From NCBI RefSeq assembly GCF_001936595.1, contig NZ_MLBG01000011.1, positions 1-64,000 of the forward strand: DNA of 64,000 bases, read 5' to 3'. The notes beneath the pieces were generated by a model. It ran no database searches, was not told where the DNA came from, and saw only the letters and a list, made by a program, of their open reading frames with translations. Source of the DNA: Desulfovibrio sp. DV. Its GTDB lineage: Bacteria; Desulfobacterota; Desulfovibrionia; Desulfovibrionales; Desulfovibrionaceae. How positions within the stretch are numbered: the stretch's first letter is position 1; each line of letters begins with the position of its first letter. Positions 45,382-53,835 of the stretch are shown here, piece by piece. Both the position numbers and the translations under genes were made by a program.

Positions 45382-45494
45382 TGTGCAGGGGTCCGGGGGG
45401 ATCATCCCCCCGGGCCGCCGGAGGCATCTTCCTTCCTCTCTCTTCCATCTCTCTTCCCTCTCTCTTTCATCGCTTCTCCTCTCTTCTCCACTAC
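45382..45494. repeat. Inverted palindromic element with polypyrimidine tract, copy 3
   Basis: Opposite orientation to copy 2, 90 bases away: GGGCCGCCGGAGGCAT preceded by a GGGGGGATCATCCCCCC palindrome. Its GA-rich leader, read here as pyrimidines, is extended to about 65 bases of nearly pure C/T (45427-45492). Together with copy 2 it forms a head-to-head pair. Confidence 0.75.
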
Positions 45495-45545
45495 CGCAGC
45501 AACTGTCGCGGCTGACAAAGCGCGCCTGTCCGCGTACCCTGGCGG

Positions 45546-47048
45546 GTGAAGCCAGCGGCCGTTTCGGCCGGAAACCTCCGGGGGGACGCATTGCGCACAC
45601 TGACGCTGCCCTGGGCATCCCTGCCCCACCTCACCATTCGCCAGAAGGTCTTGGCCGGGGTCATCATTCCCGTGCTGATTTTCACTGCGGTCGGGGTGGT
45701 GTCGTATAATTATCTGATTCGCCTTGAAGGGACGCTTGGCCTCATGGAAATGGCCGACGACCTTTCCAACGCCATCCTGGAAGTGCGGCGCTACGAGAAA
45801 AACTTCCTGCTCTACGGCCACAGCGAGGATTTCGACGAATCCCTGCGCTACGTTGACCAGGCCCGCGCCATGCTTTCCGCCACCGCAGCCGACGTCCGCG
45901 ACGACCGGGCCAGACGGGGCATTGCCGCCCTGACCCAGGCCCTGGACAACTACCAGACCAAGGGTCTGGCCCTTCGCGCCGAACAGGGAGCCGCCGCCTC
46001 GGCCCAGCTCCTCGACGACCTGCGCCAGTCCGGCAAGGACATGGTGGACCTGTCCCTGGAGATCAAGAACACCGAACGAAGCCGCACCCTCCAGTTGGTG
46101 GCCACCCTCAAGCGCCAGCTCCTGGTTTCCGGGCTTTTCATCACCGTATCCGGCATCGTCCTGGCCCTGCTCCTGGCCCGAAAGATCCTGCGGGCCCTTT
46201 CGGTCATCACCCAGGCCACGGCCGAGATCGGCCAGGGCAATTTCAAGGCCCTGACCGTGCCTGCCTCCAACGACGAGACCCGGCACGTGCTGGAGGCCTT
46301 CAACCGCATGAGCCGGGAGCTCAAGCGCCGCCAGGAACAGTTGATCCAGGAAAAAAAGCTGTCCTCCCTGGGTGTCCTGACATCCGGCATTGCCCATCAG
46401 CTCAACAATCCCCTCAACAACATCTCCACCTCCTGCCAGATTCTTATCGAGGAGCAAGGCGAGTGCGATCCCGCCTTTGCCGCCAAGATGCTCGGCAACA
46501 TCCAGCAGGAGATGCTGCGGGCCAGGGACATCGTCAAAGGGCTGCTGGAATTTTCCCGGGCCAAGGATTTCAGCGTCAAGCCGACGCCTCTGGCCGGGGT
46601 GGTGGCCAATGCCTTCCGGCTGGTGTCAAGCCAGGTGCCGTCCGGCATCAGCCTGTCCCAGGCCGTCCCACCCGATCTTGTGCTGGAGCTGGATGCCGCC
46701 CGGATGCAGGAGGTGCTGATCAACCTGCTTTTAAACGCGGCCCAGGCCATCGAGACGCCCCCCGGCTCCATCACGGTCACGGCCGGGCCGGACGCGACGC
46801 CGGGCCTGGCCGCTATTGTCGTCGAAGACACCGGTGTGGGCATCCCGGATGAGGACCTCGGCAAGGTGTTTGATCCCTTCTACACCACCAAGGAGGTGGG
46901 CAAGGGCACGGGCCTTGGCCTGTCCATCGTTTTTGGCATCATCGAAAAGCACCACGGCTCCATTGTGGCGGAAAAGTCCGCCGGCAAGGGCGCGCGTTTC
47001 GTCATCCGCCTGCCGCTCCCCGGCAGCCTCCCCCCGGAGACGGCATGA
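45546..47048 (+). CDS. Transmembrane HAMP sensor histidine kinase
   Basis: About 500 residues. Two helices (about 38-57 and 195-215) enclose a mostly helical periplasmic domain with the motif RRYEKNFLLYG, typical of 4-helix-bundle sensors. A HAMP segment (216-270), His284 in GIAHQLNNPLNNI and ATPase motifs NLLLNAAQAI, FDPFYTTK and GTGLGLSIV follow. GTG 45546 opens the frame, but TTG 45591 after GGGGGGAC is also plausible and would remove 15 residues. Its stop overlaps the following regulator (ATGA), forming a kinase/NtrC pair. Confidence 0.93.
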   Translation: MKPAAVSAGNLRGDALRTLTLPWASLPHLTIRQKVLAGVIIPVLIFTAVGVVSYNYLIRLEGTLGLMEMADDLSNAILEVRRYEKNFLLYGHSEDFDESLRYVDQARAMLSATAADVRDDRARRGIAALTQALDNYQTKGLALRAEQGAAASAQLLDDLRQSGKDMVDLSLEIKNTERSRTLQLVATLKRQLLVSGLFITVSGIVLALLLARKILRALSVITQATAEIGQGNFKALTVPASNDETRHVLEAFNRMSRELKRRQEQLIQEKKLSSLGVLTSGIAHQLNNPLNNISTSCQILIEEQGECDPAFAAKMLGNIQQEMLRARDIVKGLLEFSRAKDFSVKPTPLAGVVANAFRLVSSQVPSGISLSQAVPPDLVLELDAARMQEVLINLLLNAAQAIETPPGSITVTAGPDATPGLAAIVVEDTGVGIPDEDLGKVFDPFYTTKEVGKGTGLGLSIVFGIIEKHHGSIVAEKSAGKGARFVIRLPLPGSLPPETA

Positions 47049-48403
47049 CCGGCGGCGCTGTCCTTATCGTCGACGACGAGGCCATTGCCGTGGAGAACCT
47101 CAGCCATATCCTGGCTCGGGAAGGCTACGCCGTTTCGGCCGCAGCCAGCGGCGAAGAGGCCCTGGCCATCCTTGGCGAGCGCGAGTTCGATCTGGTGCTG
47201 ACGGATTTGCGCATGAAGGGCATCGACGGGCTGGCTGTGCTTGGCGAATCCAAGCGCCTGTGGCCGGACACCGAGGTGGTGGTCATGACCGGGCACGCCA
47301 CGGTGGCCACGGCGGTCGAGGCCATGCGCCTGGGGGCCTGCCACTACCTGACCAAGCCCTACGGGCTGGCCGAGGTGCGGGCCACCGTGGCCGAGGCCAT
47401 GGACAAGCGGCGGCTTCGCCTGGAAGTGGCCCGGCTGTCCCGGCAGGTGGCCGAACTGGGCCGCACGCCGCTTATTATCGGCGAAAGCCCGGCCGTCCAG
47501 GCGCTCAAGGACAATATCCACCACATCGCCCCGACCGATTCCACGGTACTCATTCTCGGCGAGACCGGCACCGGCAAGGAGCTCGTGGCCCGGGCCATCC
47601 ATGAGTCCAGCCTGCGCAACGACCGGCGCTTTTTGGCCATCAACTGCGGCGCGTTTAACGAGGACCTCCTGGCCAACGAACTGTTCGGCCATGAGAAGGG
47701 GGCGTTTTCCGGGGCCTCGACCCTGAAAAAGGGCCTCCTGGAAGTGGCCGGCGAAGGCACGCTTTTTCTCGACGAGATCGGGGAGATGTCGCTGACCATG
47801 CAGGTGCGGCTGTTGCGCGTGCTTCAGGAACGCCATTTCTTCCGGGTCGGCGGCACCCAGGAAATCCCGGTGGCCGCCCGCCTCCTGGCCGCCACCAACA
47901 AGGACCTCAAGGGCGACGTGGAGCGCGGCCTTTTTCGGGCCGATCTCTATTACCGGCTAAACGTCATCACCCTGCGCGTGCCGCCCCTGTCCGGCCGCCG
48001 CCAGGACATCCCGCTTCTGGCCGGCTATTTCATCGCCAAATACGCCGCCGCCATGGGCAAGAAGCTCTCGGGCTTTTCTGCCGAGGCGGTGCGGCGGCTT
48101 ATGGCCTACGAATATCCCGGCAACATCCGGGAGCTGGAAAACATTGTCCAGCGCACGGTTATCATGGCCAAGGGCGACGTCATCGAGGCCGGCGACCTGC
48201 CCCAGGATTTAAGCGGCGACGCGCCGCTCCTGGTCAAGCACGAGGCTCCGCCGCTCGTCACCCTGGAAGAGCTGGAGCGCCGCCATATCCGCGACGTCCT
48301 GGCCGCCTGCGACGGCAACAAGACCCGGGCGGCCGAGATTCTCGGCATCGACCGGGTGTCGCTGTGGCGAAAGGCCAAGCGCCTGGGCCTGGATGAGGCG
48401 TAG
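47045..48403 (+). CDS. NtrC-family sigma-54 response regulator
   Basis: 452 residues: receiver (Asp54 in VLTDLRMKG), AAA+ domain with GETGTGKE, the loop GAFSGA (a common functional variant of GAFTGA), Walker B TLFLDEIGE, YPGNIRELENIVQR, and a Fis-type helix-turn-helix (about 410-450). Partner of the overlapping kinase. Targets cannot be read here. Confidence 0.95.
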   Translation: MTGGAVLIVDDEAIAVENLSHILAREGYAVSAAASGEEALAILGEREFDLVLTDLRMKGIDGLAVLGESKRLWPDTEVVVMTGHATVATAVEAMRLGACHYLTKPYGLAEVRATVAEAMDKRRLRLEVARLSRQVAELGRTPLIIGESPAVQALKDNIHHIAPTDSTVLILGETGTGKELVARAIHESSLRNDRRFLAINCGAFNEDLLANELFGHEKGAFSGASTLKKGLLEVAGEGTLFLDEIGEMSLTMQVRLLRVLQERHFFRVGGTQEIPVAARLLAATNKDLKGDVERGLFRADLYYRLNVITLRVPPLSGRRQDIPLLAGYFIAKYAAAMGKKLSGFSAEAVRRLMAYEYPGNIRELENIVQRTVIMAKGDVIEAGDLPQDLSGDAPLLVKHEAPPLVTLEELERRHIRDVLAACDGNKTRAAEILGIDRVSLWRKAKRLGLDEA

Positions 48404-48500
48404 GAGAGGCAGGAAGAAAAAGAGATGCCTCCGGCGGCCGGGGGAGTGAGAGAAGAGAAAGCGTGCCTCCGGCGGCCAAAGGGCTGAGCCCTTTGGAATC
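48404..48500. repeat. Two palindromic elements in tandem, copies 4 and 5
   Basis: A truncated unit (48404-48445, ending GGCGGCCGGGGG) is followed by a full unit (48446-48500) with core CCAAAGGGCTGAGCCCTTTGG. The full unit stops at GGAATC, where other copies continue with CC, so unrelated sequence begins at about 48501. Confidence 0.8.
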
Positions 48501-48852
48501 TGTGAGGAAGCGAGCGATTTGAGACGGTTTTAGCGTGCTTTTGATACATTACCGCTGCTCAATCGAGCTAGAAAAGCAGAAAAATTGTGGGTGGTGAACG
48601 GCGAGGCCCCCTTCTCGTTTGCGCCGTGACCTCGTATGGCGCTCCAAGTGGATGCCCGCGCAGCAGCCGGAGGATATGTACCACATCGCGCTCGCCGAAA
48701 GTTTTATAGGCAATTTGCCCGGGTCATATCGCGCCCATGACGATTGAGTACCTGCCCGTCATAGACTTTCCGTCATTCCCAGCATATTCTATAAAAAATC
48801 GAAAATACTCGTCCTTTACTGTCACCTTTGGTTCTATGCAGAGGGTGCCCGC
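48501..48852. other. Junction region upstream of the CHAT gene
   Basis: About 350 bases of lower GC. On the minus strand, about 48590-48730, an open fragment reads YKTFGERDVVHILRLLRGHP with normal coding character but no start; it looks like a decayed gene end. The AT-rich patch 48785-48820 probably carries the promoter of the CHAT gene. Confidence 0.45.
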
Positions 48853-51800
48853 ATGCCTACCTTGGTTGTCCGCCATGTCCCGGCCAGTGACCCGCCGCTG
48901 TTTCAAGTCGAACGCGCTTCCGACAACAAAGCCTCCAAGACGTACCCAGTGCCGACCCCGTTCGGCTACCCTGTGCAGGATCGGCCCGATGGGCTCATGG
49001 CCGAGCTGCAATGGTATCTGGAGCAATTCCTGGACTACCCGTTCCACCCGGAGACCAAGCATGCCGAGCGGGTGCTTGCGTCCCTGAAGTCCTGGGGCGA
49101 GGCGGCCTTCAACGCCCTGTTCGATGCTCGGGATTCGGGCGGTATTTTCGATGAGGCCACCAAAGACGGCTATCATCACCTCCAGCTGCGCGTCATCAGC
49201 GACGACCCCAAGGTGCAGTCCTGGCCCTGGGAGGCCCTGCGCGACCCCAAGGCAGACTTTCTCGCCCATGACTGCCAGGTGGAACGGCGCATGGACAGCG
49301 TTAAGGATCCGGTAAAGCTTCACCCCGACCTGCCCACGGACCAGGTGAACGTCCTGCTGGTGACGGCCAGGCCCTATAAACAGGATGTGGCCTACCAGTC
49401 TGTGTCCGGCCCTCTGGTGGAGCTGATTGAGTCCAAGTCCCTCCCGGCCCGGGTCCATGTGCTGCGCCCGCCCACCTTCGCCCGCCTCACGGAGCATCTG
49501 GAGGAGCGGCCTGGGTTCTATCACATCGTGCACTTCGACGGGCACGGGACGCTCGACGGCAAAGGGCCACCCAATCAACTCACCTTCAAGGCCGAGGGCA
49601 AGCTGGTCTTCGAGGATGAGCACGGTGAGCCCGACGTGATGCCCGTGGACCAGCTCGGTCCGTTGCTGCGGGAGCACAACATACCCTGCGTGGTGCTCAA
49701 CGCCTGCCAGTCCGGCATGCACGACGCCGCCGGGGGCGACCCTTTCGCCTCGGTGGCTTCGGCGCTTCTGAAGGCGGGCATCCGCAGCGTGGTGGCCATG
49801 GCCTACACCCTGTACGTGAGCGGGGCGCGCACATTCCTGCCGGACTTCTACCGGCGGCTTTTCACTCGCGGCAGCGTGGCCGAAGGCGTCCGGGCCGGGC
49901 GGAAAGCCATGCTCAAGTCAAAGGGCCGCGTGTGCGCCGCACCCAAACCACACCCCCTGGAAGACTGGCTGGTCCCCGTGCTGTACCAGCAGGAGCCCCT
50001 GGACTTCACCTTTGCCGCTGCCGCCAGGAAAGACGGCCAGAGCGAAACCCCTTCCTTGCCTGAAGAGGCATGCGATCTTGGCTCTTCCGGCTTCGTGGGC
50101 CGCGAAGGGGCCATCCTGGCGCTGGAGAGGGCCATGCGCGGCAGGGCCGCCGGAATCCTAGTGCACGGCATGGGCGGAGTGGGTAAGACCACGCTGGCCA
50201 AGGGCTTCCTGCAATGGCTCTCCCGCACCGAGGGCTTGGGCATGGGAGCGCTCTGGCTTTCCTTCAAGGATATCCGCAGCGCCGAATACGTGCTGAACGC
50301 CATGGGAGGCCCGCTGTTTGGCGAGCCGTTCTTGCGCTGCGACATCGCAAGCAAAGTGGAGAACCTGACGAAGGTGCTCCGAGAACATCCCTTCCTCTTC
50401 GTCTGGGACAACTTCGAAACCGTGGCCGGGATACCAGGCACCACCATAGCCCCCCTGCTTTCGGAAGCCGACCGACAGGTACTGAAGGATTTGTTGCGCC
50501 GGCTTGGAGGCGGGAAGACCAAGGTGCTGATCACCAGCCGCAGCCCCGAGGCGTGGCTGGGCCGGGAGCAGCACCGGGTGATTGAGCTTGGTGGACTTCG
50601 GGGGGACGAGCGCTGGGAATACTGCCAGCGCATCATAGACAACCTGGGGCTTAGGATTGATCGCAAGGATATGACTTTCAAGGAGTTGATGGACCACCTG
50701 AGGGGGCACCCCTTAAGCATGCGGGCCATCCTGCCGTCTCTGGAGAAGCATTCGGCAGCGGCTGTGCTGGCGGCCCTGCGGGAGAATATTGAGGCACTTG
50801 GCCCCCAGGTCGAAGAAGCGCAACAAGCGGTGCACGCCACCCTGCGCTACGCCATGGAGGCCGTTCCCATGGAGCTACGGCCGCTTCTCTATCCGTTGTC
50901 CCTGCACGAAGCTTACGCGGATGCCAATCATCTTGCGGCCATGGCCAAATTGGCCGAATTGGATCTGAAGCAAGACGATATCAACCAGTTCTTCGGTATT
51001 CTCGGCATCCTGGGGGTCGCCCGGGAGGTCAGGCAAAACATCCACGAGCTGCACCCGGCCCTGACCGGATATCTCCGGTCCAACTCCAAAGCCGAGCCGC
51101 CGAAAGAGGAGGCGCGCTTGTCCTGGCGAAGCGCCTTTGCCAGGGTGATGGCGGGGTTGGCGAATGCTATTAGGCACTCGCCGCTGCAAGCCCAGCGGCG
51201 AGTGTTCCATGTGCATCAGACCAACATCCACCAAGGCCTGGAGTTTGCCAAGGAGTATGGGCTTGTAGAAGAAGAACGGGCCATCCTGCAATGCCTAGCC
51301 GGTTATGCCTTGGACACCCTGGCCTTCGAGGAGGCTAGGCGACGCTATCAGGAATTGGCCGAGCGAAGCCGCGCCCAGGGGTTCAAGAAATACGAGGCCA
51401 TAGCGTTCCACCAACTTGGCAGGGTGGCGCAGGGGAAGGACGACCTAATCGGCGCAAGGGAGTGGTATCGGAAGGCCCTGGAAATCACGGAATGTCTCGG
51501 CGACGAGATCAACGCGGCTACGACCTATCACGAACTGGGCTTTGTGGCGCTGCAGGAGGGTGACCTGACCGGCGCGCTAGTGTGGTATCAGAAGTCCCTG
51601 GAAGTCTGGGAGCGGCACAACCACGAGGCCTTAGTGGCCAAGACCTACCACCAACTGGGCAGGGTGGCGCAGGAGGGAGGTGACCTGCCCAGCGCACGGA
51701 AGTGGTGTATGAAGGCCAAGGAAATCTTCGAGCGGTGCGGCGACGAAGCCGCAGTACCCGTGACTTACCACCAACTGGGCAGGGTGGCGCAGCAGGAGGG

Positions 51801-52272
51801 TGACCTGACCGGCGCGAGGGAGTGGTGTCTGAAGGCCCTGGGAATCATGGAACGGCACGAGGACGAGGCTGGAGCGGCTGGAACCTACCACCAACTGGGC
51901 ATTGTGGCGCAGCAGGAGGGTGACCTGACCGGCGCGAGGGAGTGGTATCTGAAGTCCTTGGAAATCAAGGAACGGCGTGGTGACGAGGCCGGAGCGGCCA
52001 GAGTCTACCACGAACTGGGCAGGGTGGCGCAGGGTGAGGGTGACCTGACCGGTGCGCGGGAGTGGTATCTGAAGGCCCTGGAAATCAAGGAGCGGCGAGG
52101 CATTGAGGCCGGATTGGCACTTACTTGCGCCCAGTTTGGCACCCTGGAACAGGCTGCGGGCGATTCCCCGGCAGCCAGGAGCTGGTTCGAGAAGGCCCTG
52201 ACCATTTTCGAAAAACGCAGAGACGAGGCGAACATCGCAAAAGCAAAAAAAGTTCTGGTTTCCTTGGCCTGA
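48853..52272 (+). CDS. CHAT protease-NTPase-TPR conflict protein
   Basis: 1139 residues. The N-terminal 390 contain a CHAT (caspase-like) peptidase with His231 in HFDGHGTL and Cys285 in LNACQSG. A linker leads to an NTPase of the STAND/NB-ARC type: SSGFVGREGAI, P-loop GMGGVGKTT (Lys445), Walker B LFVWDNFE (Asp519), VLITSRS and a GHPLSMR sensor motif. A helical region (about 600-810) and seven 40-residue TPR units (about 850-1130) finish the protein. STAND proteins of this plan sense an invader or stress through the repeats, oligomerise on ATP and switch on the protease. It is transcribed with the next gene and abuts a dead Mu-like prophage. Confidence 0.9.
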   Translation: MPTLVVRHVPASDPPLFQVERASDNKASKTYPVPTPFGYPVQDRPDGLMAELQWYLEQFLDYPFHPETKHAERVLASLKSWGEAAFNALFDARDSGGIFDEATKDGYHHLQLRVISDDPKVQSWPWEALRDPKADFLAHDCQVERRMDSVKDPVKLHPDLPTDQVNVLLVTARPYKQDVAYQSVSGPLVELIESKSLPARVHVLRPPTFARLTEHLEERPGFYHIVHFDGHGTLDGKGPPNQLTFKAEGKLVFEDEHGEPDVMPVDQLGPLLREHNIPCVVLNACQSGMHDAAGGDPFASVASALLKAGIRSVVAMAYTLYVSGARTFLPDFYRRLFTRGSVAEGVRAGRKAMLKSKGRVCAAPKPHPLEDWLVPVLYQQEPLDFTFAAAARKDGQSETPSLPEEACDLGSSGFVGREGAILALERAMRGRAAGILVHGMGGVGKTTLAKGFLQWLSRTEGLGMGALWLSFKDIRSAEYVLNAMGGPLFGEPFLRCDIASKVENLTKVLREHPFLFVWDNFETVAGIPGTTIAPLLSEADRQVLKDLLRRLGGGKTKVLITSRSPEAWLGREQHRVIELGGLRGDERWEYCQRIIDNLGLRIDRKDMTFKELMDHLRGHPLSMRAILPSLEKHSAAAVLAALRENIEALGPQVEEAQQAVHATLRYAMEAVPMELRPLLYPLSLHEAYADANHLAAMAKLAELDLKQDDINQFFGILGILGVAREVRQNIHELHPALTGYLRSNSKAEPPKEEARLSWRSAFARVMAGLANAIRHSPLQAQRRVFHVHQTNIHQGLEFAKEYGLVEEERAILQCLAGYALDTLAFEEARRRYQELAERSRAQGFKKYEAIAFHQLGRVAQGKDDLIGAREWYRKALEITECLGDEINAATTYHELGFVALQEGDLTGALVWYQKSLEVWERHNHEALVAKTYHQLGRVAQEGGDLPSARKWCMKAKEIFERCGDEAAVPVTYHQLGRVAQQEGDLTGAREWCLKALGIMERHEDEAGAAGTYHQLGIVAQQEGDLTGAREWYLKSLEIKERRGDEAGAARVYHELGRVAQGEGDLTGAREWYLKALEIKERRGIEAGLALTCAQFGTLEQAAGDSPAARSWFEKALTIFEKRRDEANIAKAKKVLVSLA
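51409..52170 (+). repeat. Tandem 120-bp DNA repeats encoding TPR units
   Basis: Units begin with TACCACCAACTGGGC or close variants at 51409, 51529, 51649, 51769, 51889, 52009 and 52129, exactly 120 bases apart. Units two to six are nearly identical at DNA level (GGTGACCTGACCGGCGCG recurs). This implies recent duplication or gene conversion. Confidence 0.92.
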
Positions 52273-52293
52273 GAAACGAGGGGAGATGCATCC

Positions 52294-52743
52294 ATGGAAT
52301 ATGTTCTAGACACTATCACCGACCGGCGGGCCGTGGAAATCCTGGCCAGGGTGGTCAAGGGGCGCGGGCTGCTGCAGGAGGCCCCCGGCATCGAAGTGCG
52401 GGAAGCCCAGGCCGCACTGGCTGCGGCCTTCGAGAAGCCCGGGCCGGGCGACATCCCCACCGAGGGAGACTTGGCCCGGCAGTGTCTGCGCCTGCTCTCC
52501 CAGGACCCGGATACGGCCCAGGCCATCGCCGTGATGGCCGAACAGCCGGGTCAGGGGCCGCAACGCTTTTTTCTTGCTGAAGTGAGTGTGGTCACCCTGG
52601 CCCTGGTCGTGCTGGGCACGAGGGTGCGCTACGAAAAGGACAAGTCGGGGAAGGTCTCGCTGGTGGTGGAGAAGGAAGCCCTGAGCGACGCGGTGCTGAA
52701 GAAGTTCGTGGACATGATCCAACGGTTCCTTCCCGGCCAATGA
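52294..52743 (+). CDS. Small partner protein of the CHAT-NTPase gene, function unknown
   Basis: 149 residues, 21 bases after the CHAT gene with GAGGGGAGA before the ATG. The N-terminal 85 residues are helical. The C-terminal part has a hydrophobic strand or helix (VSVVTLALVVLGTRV, about 98-112), then charged turns (RYEKDKSGKVSLVVEKEALS) and a final helix. From memory this C-terminal pattern occurs in small proteins beside CHAT or trypsin-like conflict genes, but I cannot verify it. It could be the protease substrate, a signal adaptor or a membrane effector. Confidence 0.75.
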   Translation: MEYVLDTITDRRAVEILARVVKGRGLLQEAPGIEVREAQAALAAAFEKPGPGDIPTEGDLARQCLRLLSQDPDTAQAIAVMAEQPGQGPQRFFLAEVSVVTLALVVLGTRVRYEKDKSGKVSLVVEKEALSDAVLKKFVDMIQRFLPGQ

Positions 52744-52921
52744 GCTTGTTGTTCCATAATCCGGCTTCTTCCCCCGAGAGGTCAGGGTCATCCTCGATAG
52801 CTGCAAGTTCCTTTCTCGACAGAACGCGAGCCTCAATGTTCACCTTATCCGGGCCAAAGTACCTGCCGGCCCGGTAGTGCCCTCCCCGTAAAGACCGGAC
52901 GCGGACGATGCGGGTATCCAT
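52592..52921 (-). pseudogene. Truncated Mu gp35-like gene reading through a deletion junction
   Basis: Residues 1-53 (RVRSLRGGHYRAGRYFGP, LSRKELAAIEDDP) fit the small Mu gp35/HI1506 family, which follows the head gene T in Mu. After about 52765 the phage likeness ends and the frame runs antisense through the partner gene to 52592. The junction of phage and non-phage DNA is therefore about 52745-52770. Ribosome site AGGAGG lies before the start at 52921. Confidence 0.6.
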
Positions 52922-52929
52922 GAAACCTC

Positions 52930-53835
52930 CTAGCCCAGCCAGGGCGTGACGAGTAACTCGCACAGGCCCTTGTTGGGGTTGTCACCGCCGTTGGCCAGAC
53001 GGTCGGCCAGGACCACTTCATGCGCCTTGACCCGGAGCATGGGCGGAACCACCAGGAGCGTGGGGCGGATGCCGAGGGGGCGGCCGCCGTCCGCCTTGTA
53101 AGACGCCATGGCCGCGTAGGCCGCATTGAAGTTCTCGGAATTGAGCGGCAAGCGGGAGCAAAAGGCCATTTGCCAGAAGGCGAAGCCGGCGTTGCAGCGG
53201 TAGCGGATGCCGAAGCGGTATTCATCCTTCATGAAGACGGCTTCGTCGCGGGTATCAGTCAAGGACGTCAGCTCGGGCTTGGTCCTTTCCTGGAAGATCA
53301 CGGGCTTGATCGTCCGCGAGTCGTCGAGGAGATACCACGCGGGATCGGTGCCGGAGGCGCAATTGGAGACCAAGGCCGGCGCGCCCGTGCCGTCCACGTT
53401 CGGGTAAACGGGGTGTTCCGTGTCGAAATAGTTCTGCCCATCGTAGCAGGAAATCGCGCCGCCCTTGGAGAGCAGGCCGAAAACCAGCTCGTCGGGGAAG
53501 ACCTTGGCCGCACGGCCCATCTCCCCAAAAATGGGCTTGTAAACGCCGACCTGGTCGTCTTCGATGTCCACCCGACTCACGGAAACGGTGGACTCGTATT
53601 TCTTGTTGGTGATGCTGTAGGCGTGCGCCTTCATGTCCCGCAAGACACGTTCGCCCACCCACTCCCGGAACTGCGGAAACTGCCCGAGCCAGCCGTAAAT
53701 ATTGGCCCTGGAAGTTGAAGAAAGCCGCGTGGCCACCTTGTCCCATGCCGTGGGCGTCTTCTCGAACTCGCGGTTAAATTCGCCACGAAAGCCGACGGAC
53801 AGCGCATCCAACAGGCCCGGGGTGACAAGAGCCAT
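52930..53835 (-). CDS. Mu-like major head subunit (gpT)
   Basis: 301 residues, the usual length. It opens MALVTPGLLDALSVGFRGEF and holds ANIYGWLGQFPQFREWVGER, KKYESTVSVSRVDIEDD and TEHPVYPN, all typical of Mu gpT, the capsid protein. It follows the protease gene without a gap. Reading frame intact, but assembly is impossible without the missing portal and terminase. Confidence 0.93.
   Translation of the reverse strand: MALVTPGLLDALSVGFRGEFNREFEKTPTAWDKVATRLSSTSRANIYGWLGQFPQFREWVGERVLRDMKAHAYSITNKKYESTVSVSRVDIEDDQVGVYKPIFGEMGRAAKVFPDELVFGLLSKGGAISCYDGQNYFDTEHPVYPNVDGTGAPALVSNCASGTDPAWYLLDDSRTIKPVIFQERTKPELTSLTDTRDEAVFMKDEYRFGIRYRCNAGFAFWQMAFCSRLPLNSENFNAAYAAMASYKADGGRPLGIRPTLLVVPPMLRVKAHEVVLADRLANGGDNPNKGLCELLVTPWLG

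Noticed and set aside
48501-48560. Right end of the Mu-like prophage
   Set aside because: It shares TTTTGATAC and a TG start with the left end, but the match is short and the flanking 5 bases do not form a target duplication. Kept only as a hypothesis.
51409-52170. CRISPR array
   Set aside because: The 120-base periodicity is coding, in frame, and without short repeats and unique spacers; it encodes TPR units. No CRISPR array is visible elsewhere.
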